64,000 bases of DNA, taken from Carnegiea gigantea. Lineage: Eukaryota > Streptophyta > Magnoliopsida > Caryophyllales > Cactaceae. Location: NCBI GenBank assembly GCA_029747015.1, contig JAKOGI010000569.1, forward strand, positions 380,501 through 444,500, written 5' to 3'. The first letter of the stretch is position 1, and each line of letters starts with the position of its first letter. The notes under the pieces were generated by a model. That model was not told where the DNA came from, searched no databases, and was given only the letters and a program-made list of their open reading frames with translations. Shown in pieces: positions 1 to 10,288 of this stretch. The position numbers were made by a program, and so were the translations under genes.

Positions 1-1576
1 ATATCAACGTTCATTCATATAATATACATATCACACACATAAACACATATCAAGCATTTAAGTACCTTTAAACATCATATTAAGCTATATGACACCCTCG
101 CATGCTATTCACATATCAACGTTCATTCTTTTAGGAAGAGACGCCTTCATTCATGGAATTTTTAACGTGCTATAACTTTCTTTCTCATCTCATACACTTT
201 AAATCAGACAGATTTGCTATGGATAAGAATGATGCCACATAAGATTAGAATCCACGTTCAACCACACTTAAGAATCATTCATAATGCATCCATTGAAAGC
301 TTTCCTTTAATACATGGGCTAAGAATCCACATTCAAACATGCTTGAGGATCATTTCATAACTCATTCATTAACAGCTTTCTTTCTTTTGCTGAAAATGTT
401 TTCTTAGTCTTCAAAGGAAGTTTCATTTCGTTTGGTCGTGTAACGACCCTTACAAGCTTTTCATACATCATTCCATATAGCCTTTTGGGCCTATAAAAAG
501 AACTTCCTTTTCTTTTTAATCCTTTAAAAGGGGCAAAGGGCCAATTGCTTTTCTTAACTTAGTACGAAAGTACTTCTGGCATAAGATCATTACAGGATGC
601 TGATTGGGTGAGAACTATTCTCGACCCCATAGTGAGACCTAATGCTCACGCTTAAGCTCTTACTCCTGGGATGGCTACATATAACATATCGGACCATTAC
701 ATTAGCCCTCGTCAGGGCCTCTAGGGTTTATCCGGACTTATCCCCTAGGGTAACATCATTCTTTTCATTCTTTTCATTCTTTTCATATGGTCCGAAGCAC
801 ATTATCTTAGCCACTTTAAAGCGTATGGGCCATAACGGCTAATAATTTTGTTGTGTCTTTTGGTAAAATCATTTATCACATAACTCACACTTTTCTAAAC
901 CGTTTTAGGGATTCCCCCGTTCAAGCAGGTTCACTCCCAAATACTGTTTGTATAGCGAAAATAGGCCATTGCTTGCTATTAATCATGGCTATTATTAGTT
1001 TGAAAACACGAGAAATGTTCTTTGTCAAATCATCACACTTTCACGCATTATGCATCTTAGACATAAAAGGGGGAAAGGGATTCACGCGTTTCACATTCAA
1101 ACACTTCATAATCATTTCAACAACACAATGGGCCACACATGGCCTCGCAATCCACACGATTGCGGCCAATTCACAACCTGAACTCCCTCCTCACAAGCAC
1201 CGTACCACAGGACCTCGAACGCTTATGATTCTTTCCTCAAACCATCCAACTACCAACTCGATTCATCGATTCATTAATCACAACATATTATACTATTAGC
1301 TTATAAAAAAAGGGGTGAAGTTTAGGTTCTTACCTGAGCACCCAGCACCATTCAGCGGTGCGCTACAACAAGCGTTCATATGGCCACATTTATTCATGAA
1401 TCGATAACACTTTATTCCATAAATCAAACAGAATTTGATTCTAAACATATACGATACATTTCGAAGTAACTTTCCTAAGCATAAATGTACAAAAAAAGAG
1501 GTTCGAGTAAAAACTGAACATATTTCAATAGCTTCGAAGTTAATTCGTTTAGATGCATTAGCTAGTTTAACTCAAA

Positions 1577-1919
1577 TCGAAGCTAAACACGTTAAACTAG
1601 CTTCGTTTTCAATTCTTTTTCATATATTAGCTAAATAACTTGAATCGAAGCTATGCACGTTAATATAACTTCGATATTAATTCTTTTTCATACATTAACT
1701 CATTAATTTGAATCGATGCTAAACACGTTAAACTAACTTCAAATTAATATCTCAAGCATGATTTACATTCATGGATTCGAATCGATGCTAAACACGTTTA
1801 AATTACTTCGAATTAACAATTCAAGCATGATTTACATTCATGGGTTCGAATCGATGCTAAACACGTTTAAATTACTTCGAATTAACAATTCAAGCATGGA
1901 TTTCATTCATGGACTTGAA
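1577..1919. repeat. 69-bp tandem repeat, about five units
   Basis: About five imperfect head-to-tail units of 69 bp inside the LTR. Each starts TCGAAGCTAAACACG or TCGATGCTAAACACG and ends near TTCGAA. The last three units are the most alike and the first two have diverged. Because 69 is divisible by three, a frame through the array repeats every 23 codons, which explains an open frame at 1758-2075 that is probably not a gene. Confidence 0.85.
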
Positions 1920-2495
1920 TCAATGCTAAATGCACATGATTCGCATCGATCTACAATTTCAGGCATAAATCAACTAAATGAATCGAACTTAAGCATGAAC
2001 AGCTCCTTTCTTGACATTTCTAACGAATTTAACAAACCCCAACTTGACATGCAACATCAATCTGCTGAAAATTAACTTCGAAACTAGTAATAACTTAGGA
2101 GGCGAGAACACCCACCTGGAATCGATTTATTACCCACTAAATTGGTAGCAATTCACGCCCAAAATTCCCTTGAACTCGTCCCCGGCTCGGCTACTCCTAG
2201 AACCCGAAACCCTAGCTTCGATTTGGTCGCGGTTGGGGTCGTCTGGGGTCGAATTTGACCCCCAGATTTATAAAGGAGGTGGAGAGGGTCATGGCTCGCC
2301 AAAATCCGGCACGTGGGTGGTGGTTTTTAGGCGTTAGATGCATGGTTTGTGAGCTGGCTCGATCGTGTGGCGTGGGGAAGGAAGACTGGCGGTGTTTGGG
2401 TGGCTGGCGACGTGTGGGTGAGGCCAGACGGCTCCTTCTCTCGCCGGCGACACGTGACGGCCTGCGGTGACGCCAGGCGGCGACCGGTGGCCCAC

Positions 2496-2560
2496 GAGAG
2501 AGAGAGAGAGTGAGAGCGAAGCAGAGAGAGAGAACGAGGTGCGAGAGAGAGAGGAAGGGG
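2496..2560. repeat. GA-rich simple sequence in LTR
   Basis: Runs of GA on the plus strand, therefore CT-rich on the coding strand of this LTR. It sits where the transcribed leader of a chromovirus LTR would be, and a CT-rich stretch holds a similar place in the plus-strand LTR at about 10750-10800. Confidence 0.75.
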
Positions 2561-2946
2561 AGGGGGTTGGGTTCTCTGTGACCCGATAACAGGCCCCCCT
2601 CCCTTTTTGTTTTTTTTTTTTGACTCAATTAACATCATTCAACTGAATCCCGATCCCGTACTTGCTAATGGTTAGGCTAAACTCGAATCGAAACGACCTA
2701 CAATCAACATTTCAGTTTAAACTTTGGGATTCAACCAAGTAAAACGAAAAACGATTTTAAAAACTCGGTTTAGCGTTGATTCGATAATTTTATAAATAAG
2801 TAACATCGATAATAACGTTAATCAAATAATCGTTCTTTTTAATGAATTTAATCGTTAAAAACTCACACAGTTACTAAAAATACGATTTCATAACGTAAAA
2901 GCAAGACAGGCAACTTAACGTAAAAATAACGAAGGTGGGTCTTACA

Positions 2947-2967
2947 TTCTTCCCCCCTTAAAAGAAT
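2947..2967 (-). other. Polypurine tract
   Basis: On the minus strand this reads TTTTAAGGGGGGAAGAA immediately before the LTR start at 2946. It is the plus-strand primer site for reverse transcription and fixes both the LTR boundary and the orientation. Confidence 0.8.
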
Positions 2968-5900
2968 TTCGTCCTCGAAATTCCAAATCCAAGTTCGGTT
3001 TTTTTCTAAAATGAACGCGCGCAAGTAAGATCTACACGGTGGGTTTCCAAAAGGTTCCATTTTGCAATCACTGCTTCTTTTTAAATCAAAGAAAATGTCT
3101 TATGGTATCTAGTCTCCTCCTCGCCAATCCTCTTCAAGCGTCTACTCGCTCTTTTTAGGCGCCGAAGGCAAATCACATTGAAGAGGAGCAACTGAGTTGG
3201 CGTGGAAAACCATATCGAGTTTGTTTTGAAAAAGAACAGAGATTTCCGATCATCTAGACTCAGTTAGCATGGCGAGCAGTAAATCTATGCATATGCATAT
3301 CTATAAGTGGGCATCGAAAGGCATGACAATCGAGGCAATGACATCTTACGGTCACACACTAGCAGTCTCATTCTAAAACATGAATTCAAGTCACTTTTGG
3401 GATCACAACGGTTAACATGGAGACTACTATAACACATTTAGAAGAATAAAATGTCACCTAGTACCGCATAGTATCATTTAAGCATAATAGCATCACATAG
3501 AATCGTTTAAGTATAATAGCATGACATAGTATTGCATAGTGTCAGCAATTCAACATTCTCAAGTTTCGGGAATGAAGGTAACATGAAACCGGTTGATATA
3601 CATGTTGCAAGCAATAAGTCAGAGGTTATGCCATATCATCAATCATAGATAGTTGGAACAATCGAGTCACATAGCAATCCGACTCGAGTCGAGCTCATTC
3701 ACTAGTATACAAAATCGAAGCATTTCAAAACTGAGTTACTTAACCAGGGAGCTTTTATTTTATAGCAAGGTAATGGATACATCACACAGCATCACTTAGC
3801 GTCATATACAAAACAAACATTCCTATATCATGAGAATATGCAAGTAAGATGACATGCTTATGCCCGTAACTCTGCCCGTTTACGACCTTATTAAAGGATC
3901 ACAAGTGTATATCACGACATGGCTCTTTTAAGTTGGATGATATATTTCAATTATCCCTACTTGCAACCCATACTCCACACTTTAATGATCAAGTGATGCA
4001 GTGAGGATTTCGATACGACCACAAGTATACTAAGCACGTCATTGAGTCTCATAAGGTACCTAGACAATCCCATATTCACACGTTCACACGAGTATAGGTC
4101 TCTAAGTTCGTGAAGTACGAGCACTCATAATTGTAACATGGTAACATGCAAATGGGAGGACTCTACAACATCAATGGTAGTATTCATAACAACTAACAAA
4201 AATGCAATGCTAAGGTTCGCCATGAAGTTCACCAATTTACATGTGGCACTCTCAATCATGTCATCCCATGTCATACTGATCAACCAAGCCATCAAACATT
4301 TCACGTATAATCATTCGTAAACCTTGGAGTCACGCATCTAGGTATGATCATGGGTATGCTAGCATGCGATGTGATTAGGTATAGAACATGCAAGGCAAGC
4401 AAGTGTGAATGTAACTTCTATGGTCACAAGATTTCTAGCTAAGTAGATGAATAAATAGCGACTTTAACAAAACATAAGAATAGGGGCACTTTAGTTCATA
4501 TAACAATTAGGCAATTCCCTTACCCCATCCTGTCGATCAACTCAAGTAGTCCATCTAACTCAATCGTATGCATAATCACACTGAAGATGTACTAACAGTA
4601 GGAAATCCAATTACTTCGCTCTTCAATAATATAACTTATCAAGGATTGCTCTAAAACAAGTCTAACTAATTATATAAGCCCTTTCGAGCATAGTATTACA
4701 CATAATGTCACAACTGCTGTATCAACCACATTCACCGTAGCAAGAGGCATACAATTTCAAAGTGCGTGTCAGGCTCTCTCTACCTTGTTCTTTCTGGGTG
4801 CATTGGGGTTTGATATAGCAAGAACACTATCAATTTCACATAGGACATCAAGAACATTGTACAGGTGACAACAAGCATTGCGCTAGATGATAAGGATAAT
4901 TTTCATGCAATAGTCAAGAGAAATGCACTGCTATTGCTTAATTTCTATCCAAGCATATCAAAATCTCATTTAATTTCTTTAAACAACTCAGAATTCACAT
5001 ATGGGGGTATCACCTAGTGAGATTCTCAGTCATAGAAAGCTAACTCTAATCACTTGCAAACAAATCGTTAACACATCCGGCAATGCATACACCTTGGCAT
5101 GTGGACACTCAAAATCATTTGATTACACACAGAAATTTACGCTCATATGGCTAAATCCAAGCATTATTGCAAAGAAAATGTGAGTCTTCGATTGCAACAA
5201 TAAGACTCAACCAAACAATTAAAAAGATCTTGAATGTCAAAGCAAAACCGTAGCTCACTAATCAGGAAGACTCGTTTGGTTTTATGTGCTAAGAGTTATA
5301 TGTTATCAGACCATTATATAGGAAAATATGCAGGTCTCAAGCATCAGATTCGAGGGTGATTTTTAGCAAGTTAAAGATGTTCCAATGCATTTAGATATGT
5401 ATGGTCATATGAGCCACCCATCTGATTGGTATGCCATTCTTTTAGCTTGAATTGTTTATTTTTGGGATGTAAACCCTTGTACTCTGGGCGTATAGCCCGT
5501 AGAGTTGTAGTCTCCGGCGTGTAGCCGTTGAACTTGATCTGGTATCCTTTTATACTTCTATTCAATGCAAATGATGTGATGTAAGGCTTTAAGCCTGGGA
5601 ATTAGCCAGTTTGCAGGCGAAACTCTATCCGTTTCATCCCAGAAATTTCAGAATCATTAACACTCGTAGCCCTAGGGTTGGGGGTTATTACCAATGTGTC
5701 CTATAAAAGGCCCTTGACTTATTTTGAGGTTAAAAGCATAGGGAAAACTAAGTATGGGCAGATTAACCAAGTTCAATCGACTTGACAGTTTTGATCAGTG
5801 CACAAGAACCGACCATGAAGTAACTTTTGTCCAAGATCACTATGATTTACGCAAGGGTTTTCTATCCTAACTTTAAGTTTAAGGAGATGTCTTTCATATG

Positions 5901-7000
5901 AAATAAGATTCAAGTGGATTAGAGTTCATTTGGTTATTCAAAACTATTAGACAAGTCAAAGTCTGCAAATTGAGCAGAATCCTAATGCACAAGGTCTGAG
6001 TTTAGTCCACTTGCATCCTATGCATTCCATCAGATAGAGATGTTTTAGTTAGTTTATGTCAAAGTACAAAAGGTAAGCTTTCCAAAGGCCCATATTGCAG
6101 CACATTTGGAGACCAGTGGTTAATGAAATTTAGCTTAGAAGTCTGATGGTATAGACTGTTCAAGTCAGTGGATGCATACAATTTTGAGCTTATATTTCCT
6201 CATCATATAGGCGCCATTTTGTGCGCTTCTCGAATCCAAGTGGCAAGTACTTCAATATGCCTCATTGATTGCAGATATTTTCCTTTGTAACCGAATAATT
6301 TCATCTAAGTGAGCTATATGGGGATTCGTGATGTAGTATCCCCTGAATTGTAGGATTTTGGAGAGGCTTGTTCTATAATACATAAATTTGAAACCATTGA
6401 CTACAGACTATTCCATATAAGAGATACCAATGACGCATCAGAGACATTTTGCTTCAATCTATTGCAATTCAAGACTTGCTTAAATTGCCCAGACTCTTGC
6501 AAGCAATCCATTGACTCTACCTCCATTTGTGAAGTAGACATTACTCTAGAAAATATTTCACGGCACCTTCTGGTAACATACCATCTATCATTGTCCTTGT
6601 TGGATTATCAACTGTTGGATACTCCTCACTTGACCAGGGTTTCATCTTTTTGTCTTCATGGCATCTCCCCATCAAGTTGCATTATCAGTTCTAGACACCT
6701 TTTCCTATTTTTAAGAGCCCAATTGCTGCTAATAGCTAGTTTATGATTGGGATGCACCAATGTCAATAGATAATAATTTTGTAGCACGCCTGAACAGAAG
6801 GTAGATCTGAACTACACTTTGTATAGGGGTAGATTGTTGTCTAACTTGTAGAATCCATTGCTAAGGGAAACGCGATGTGTCTACTCTTTTTGACTGATTC
6901 AACCTCAGTTTCCTATTGAAGATCACTTTCATAGAGTTAAGTTGGACAACCAAAATACTTTCATAAAGGACTCTAGAGTGGAAAGTATGACCCAGTGAAA
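2968..7000. other. Unassigned repeat-like DNA, no gene recognised
   Basis: About 4 kb without a convincing coding region. The first few hundred bases would be the 3' untranslated part of the minus-strand element whose LTR ends at 2946. Around 5460-5660 are short GGGC-TATA-GCCC type inverted words resembling those in the chromovirus LTR at 12650-12720, so a decayed 5' LTR of the plus-strand chromovirus may lie between about 5300 and 6900. I could not find its ends or a primer-binding site. Short open frames here (4138-4320, 5001-5183, 6462-6746) resemble nothing I know. Confidence 0.4.
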
Positions 7001-7021
7001 CCTTAAGAATGGATTCAAGGG

Positions 7022-7330
7022 GTGGAGAAAGTTTTCACCATAATAGAGATTCCAGGTGATAAAAGGGTAAACATTGGAACATTTCATCTAACTGGTGAAA
7101 TCGATATTTGGTGCAACATTGTCAAGAATAGGCTTTTAGGGCCTGATTTCACTTTGAGTAGATTTGTAGAAGAATTAACCACAGCACACCAAAGTACCGA
7201 GTGGGAACTAATAAGTGTATGTGGTGCGGTAGCCCAGAGCACCTCATCGCTGCTTGCTCCCCAAAACTGAAGGTTGTAGATGAGGGCTCTCACTTGCAAG
7301 GCCCGTAGCTGTAGGAAGGGCTTATGTGTT
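7022..7330 (+). pseudogene. Chromovirus gag fragment with CCHC knuckle
   Basis: This is the end of a Ty3/gypsy capsid gene. The frame from 7022 has the pattern of the gag core (EKVFTIIEIPGDKRV, then a TFHLTGEIDIW stretch matching the usual ATYxLxGEAxxWW block). A zinc knuckle CMWCGSPEHLIAAC follows at about 7220-7261, with exact CX2CX4HX4C spacing, for binding the element's RNA. Stops follow about 15 codons later. The upstream half of gag is missing or unrecognisable. It lies directly before protease remnants on the same strand and belongs to the decayed element ending at 10287. Confidence 0.7.
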
Positions 7331-7755
7331 GAGCAAGAAGGAAGCTACCACCTCTGGTGCAGCACTAAAGCTCTCTTTTAATTTTGAAGCCATTTTGTGT
7401 ATTGCTTACTTCAGTTGCCACTCATTCATTTATATTCACACGATCTGCCATGTAAGTGAACCTTGAGATTAAGAAGGCAGAAACCAATTATGGAATCAAG
7501 TTATCTAACGACTCTAGAGTTGAGTGTTCTACATCTCATAAATTTGTTTCAATTATTGTTGGTGAGATAGTTTCCCCTGGAGTTCTGATTCAATTTGACT
7601 GGTCAGACTTTAATGTCATTTTGGAAGTGAGCTGGTTGTGTACTTACGGGGTCAAGATGGATTGTGATGACCCTAAGGTTATTTTAAGAGATGAACATGG
7701 GAGAGAAATATGTTTTATGGTCAAAGAGAGGGGAGAAAAAAAACTTGTCTTTTAA
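7331..7755 (+). pseudogene. Chromovirus aspartic protease remnant
   Basis: The open part (7456-7755) carries the C-terminal half of a Ty3/gypsy protease: FDWSDFNVILEVSWL matches the family block with a V-I-L-G-M-D-W-L core, followed by YGVKMDCDDPKVILR. The protease would cut the Gag-Pol polyprotein inside the particle. The glycine of the usual ILG triplet reads E here. The segment with the catalytic Asp-Ser/Thr-Gly (about 7380-7450) is not in one frame and I could not find the triad. Upstream codons (RAYVLSKKEA-like, about 7315-7350) match the gag-protease linker in another frame, so at least one frameshift lies between. Confidence 0.65.
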
Positions 7756-7959
7756 ATTCTGTTATGAAAACCAGTGAGCTCTTATGTCAAGGATATATTG
7801 TGTATTAGTGTTATGCTATTAACATTCAACCAAAGGAAGGAAAAGGTATTAGAGATATTTTCTGAAGAATTACCATGAGTGCTCCGCAAAGAGAAAGTGA
7901 TTTTGAGATTGAATTAATCCCTGGTGCCTAACCTATCTCAAAAACCTCATATCTTATGG

Positions 7960-8960
7960 CCCCAATTGAGCTTAAAGAACTGAAGTTTTAGTTGGATGCG
8001 CTATTACAGAAGGGATTTATCAGACCATCCAAGTGTTCCTACATGGGACAGTTCTAATTGTACAGAAAAAGAATGGAACCTTGAGGTTATGTATTGATTT
8101 CAAAGAACGGAACAAGATCACCATCAACAACACATATCCATCACCCCAAGTAGGCGATTTGTTTGATCAATTGTAAAGAACATGAATCTTATCTAAGATT
8201 GATTTGAGGTCAGGGTACCATCAACTTAGGATTATATCTGAAGACATTCCCAAAACCACACTAAGGACCATGTTTGGGTCACTATGAATTCATTGTGATG
8301 CCTTTTGGCCTAATCAATGGCCCTGCGGCCTTTATGGATCTTAGAAATAGAGTTTTATACCCTATTAAGACAAGTTTGTGGTGGTATTCATAAAAGATAT
8401 CTTGAAATACTCTAAGGATAGAGATAAGCATACTGTTCATTTGAGACAGTGTTATAGACCTTGAAGGAACATCAATTACATAGCAAATACAAGAAGCATG
8501 AGTATTGTTGGAAGCAATGGTATTTTTAGAATAAATGGTTTCAAAGGAAGAGATTAAGATTGAATTGCAAAAAGGTCAAAGCAGTTACAAAGTGCTCAAG
8601 ACCCACTAATGCATTGAGATTAGAAACCGTTTGAGTTTAGTGAGGAATTATCGAGTTCAAAAACGAATTATCATATAGTGGTACCTTATCCCTCCCAACA
8701 GTTCAAGTCTTATGGGTGGTACCTTACCCATAATCCAGGTGCACTGAGAATTTGTAAACATTACTTGTAAGGTGTACCTTGTGCAATTTATACTGGCCAT
8801 CAGAGTCTGAAGTATATCTTCTCTCACAAGAAGCTCAGTCTACATGAAACATCAGTTCTGGCAAATCCACTGTTAACCAAGAACTGGAAATATTATAACA
8901 GACGCCCTGAATAGGAAGGCACAACATACTGTGAGCACTGTAGTGATTACTCAACTGAAT
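7960..8960 (+). pseudogene. Chromovirus reverse transcriptase and RNase H remnant
   Basis: No long frame survives, but split-frame reading gives Ty3/gypsy RT blocks in order: [17 protein letters not shown] with YPSP at about 8065-8145, [13 protein letters not shown] at 8195-8230, [13 protein letters not shown] at about 8295-8335, and a degraded active-site block FIKDIL at 8385-8405, in place of the usual Y-V/I-D-D. RNase H traces follow (TGHQSLKYIFSHKKL at about 8795-8840). The domain would copy element RNA into DNA. Frameshifts and stops are many and the catalytic Asp-Asp is lost, so it is dead. Confidence 0.7.
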
Positions 8961-10200
8961 TTCTTGAGAGAGCTTGAGGACTTGCATATTCAATTAGTGT
9001 CACACTGGAAGGCAAATGTTTAACTATTGGCACTTACCGTACAGCCCTCCCTAATGGAGGAACCTAGAGTGAATCAGGATAGTGATCCTGCGCTCCAAAG
9101 AATAAAGCAAAATCTTAAGAAAGCAGATCTTATAGGAGGCTTATAACACTCGCTTTTCGGTGCATCCGAGGGGGCACCAATATGTACACTGATCTGAGGC
9201 AATATTTTTATGAAATAATATGAGAAGAGAAATTATAGAATATATGGATAAAGGTGTGATTTGCCAAAAGGCCAAGGCAGAACACTAGCGCACCGTAGGT
9301 GAATTGAGACCTTTAGAAATTCCCACTTGAAACTGGGATCCGATTTCAATGGACTTTGTCATGGAATTCCCTCAGATATAGTGTCTGATAGAGATCAGAG
9401 ATTTCAAGCCTGTTTTGGCATGTACTCCAAGGAGCCTTTGGAATTATATTGAACTTTAGTAGTTCTTATCATCCTAAAACGGATGGGCAAGCATCTAAAA
9501 ATATCAATGGATCAACTCTTCTAAGTTGATGCCTGTAGTGCTTCACGGCCAACATTTGTATTTGAAGAAAGTATGGAATTTCCAGCAGTTAATGTTGTGA
9601 TAGCACTAGCAGAGAATCCTTTATTAAAAATCAGGACAAAATGACGGCAGACATTAACAACAAATCATCTTATGGGTCATGAAGATCTTCTCCAGCATTC
9701 AATAAGGTGGCATATCTCAGAAGACTCTTGAAAGCATACCATTGGAACCAACAGAAAAGCTATGTTGCTAAAAGAAGGAGATTCCTGGAATTTCTGATAT
9801 ATGAAAAAGTTTTTCAGAAAGTCTTACCAACTAAGGGTGTAAGGAGGTTGCACTACGACCTAAATTGAGGCCAACATCTTTTGGATCATATCAGTTCATT
9901 GAAAGCTCGGATTCCATAACTTCTCCACTAGATCTGCCTATATAACTTAACTCAAACATGTGCACAACATGTTCCGTGTTCCTTACCTTACAACTAAGGT
10001 AGTACATTTCAGATCTTGACCATGCTATCATAATCAAATCCATTGCAGTCATTGAGGGTCTTGTATTTCAAGAACATCCAAGTCAAATATTGGATCACAT
10101 AATTAAGCAGTTAAGTATCAAGCAGATATCTTAAATCAAATTGTCTTGGGTAAATCATACCTTCTCATAAGTTACTTGGGAAACTGAGCAAGAAGTAAAA
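8961..10200 (+). pseudogene. Chromovirus integrase and chromodomain remnant
   Basis: Split-frame reading gives the RNase H-integrase linker (FLRELEDLHIQLVSHWKANV), a zinc-region remnant with CQKAKAEH at about 9260-9290, then RPLEIPT and MDFVMEFPQ from the integrase core. A weak SDRDQRFQ block and HPKTDGQAS follow, then the RRRFLEFLIYEKVFQKVLPTKGVRR block before the C-terminal part (about 9770-9855). At 10070-10200 the frame reads LDHIIKQLS..LSWVNHTFS..TWETEQEVK, the Tekay/Del chromodomain pattern, thought to guide insertion to marked chromatin. Many stops and shifts make this a fossil. Together these blocks identify the element as a chromovirus. Confidence 0.65.
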
Positions 10201-10275
10201 GTTAAGTACTCATATTTATCTAAAATCACCTTGCCTGATAGTCAAAATTCATAAGTTTCAAGGACGAAACTCTTT

Positions 10276-10287
10276 AAGGGGGGAAGG
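10276..10287 (+). other. Polypurine tract of the plus-strand chromovirus
   Basis: AAGGGGGGAAGG, preceded by CAAGGACGAAAC, matches the tract at 2947-2967 in mirror orientation. It sits about 75 bp after the last chromodomain codons and directly before the LTR. Confidence 0.8.
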
Positions 10288-10288
10288 C

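Larger units (their letters stand above)
1..2946 (-). mobile_element. Chromovirus-type Ty3/gypsy LTR (partial)
   Basis: This is the LTR of a minus-strand Ty3/gypsy element, cut off by the window start. Read on the minus strand it begins TGTAAGACCCACC at 2946, directly behind a G-rich polypurine tract and a GAGGACGAAATTC-type sequence, the usual 3' junction of Tekay/Del chromoviruses. A GC-rich, pyrimidine-rich (on the minus strand) leader lies at about 2160-2620, and a 69-bp tandem repeat at 1577-1919. The far LTR end is outside the window or too decayed to see, so the length is at least 2.9 kb. Open frames inside it look like chance frames. Lineage is inferred from the junction, since no pol of this element is visible. 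Confidence 0.7.

Noticed and set aside
853..1299. 148-codon plus-strand frame
   Set aside because: Lies antisense in the LTR, needs a non-ATG start, and has no motif.
1758..2075. 105-codon frame with a 23-residue repeat
   Set aside because: The repeat comes from a 69-bp tandem array in LTR DNA, whose unit length happens to be a multiple of three.
2212..2628. 138-codon minus-strand frame in the chromovirus LTR
   Set aside because: GC- and CT-rich leader sequence; low-complexity Arg/Pro/Ser protein with no likeness to a known domain. More likely part of the LTR leader than a gene.
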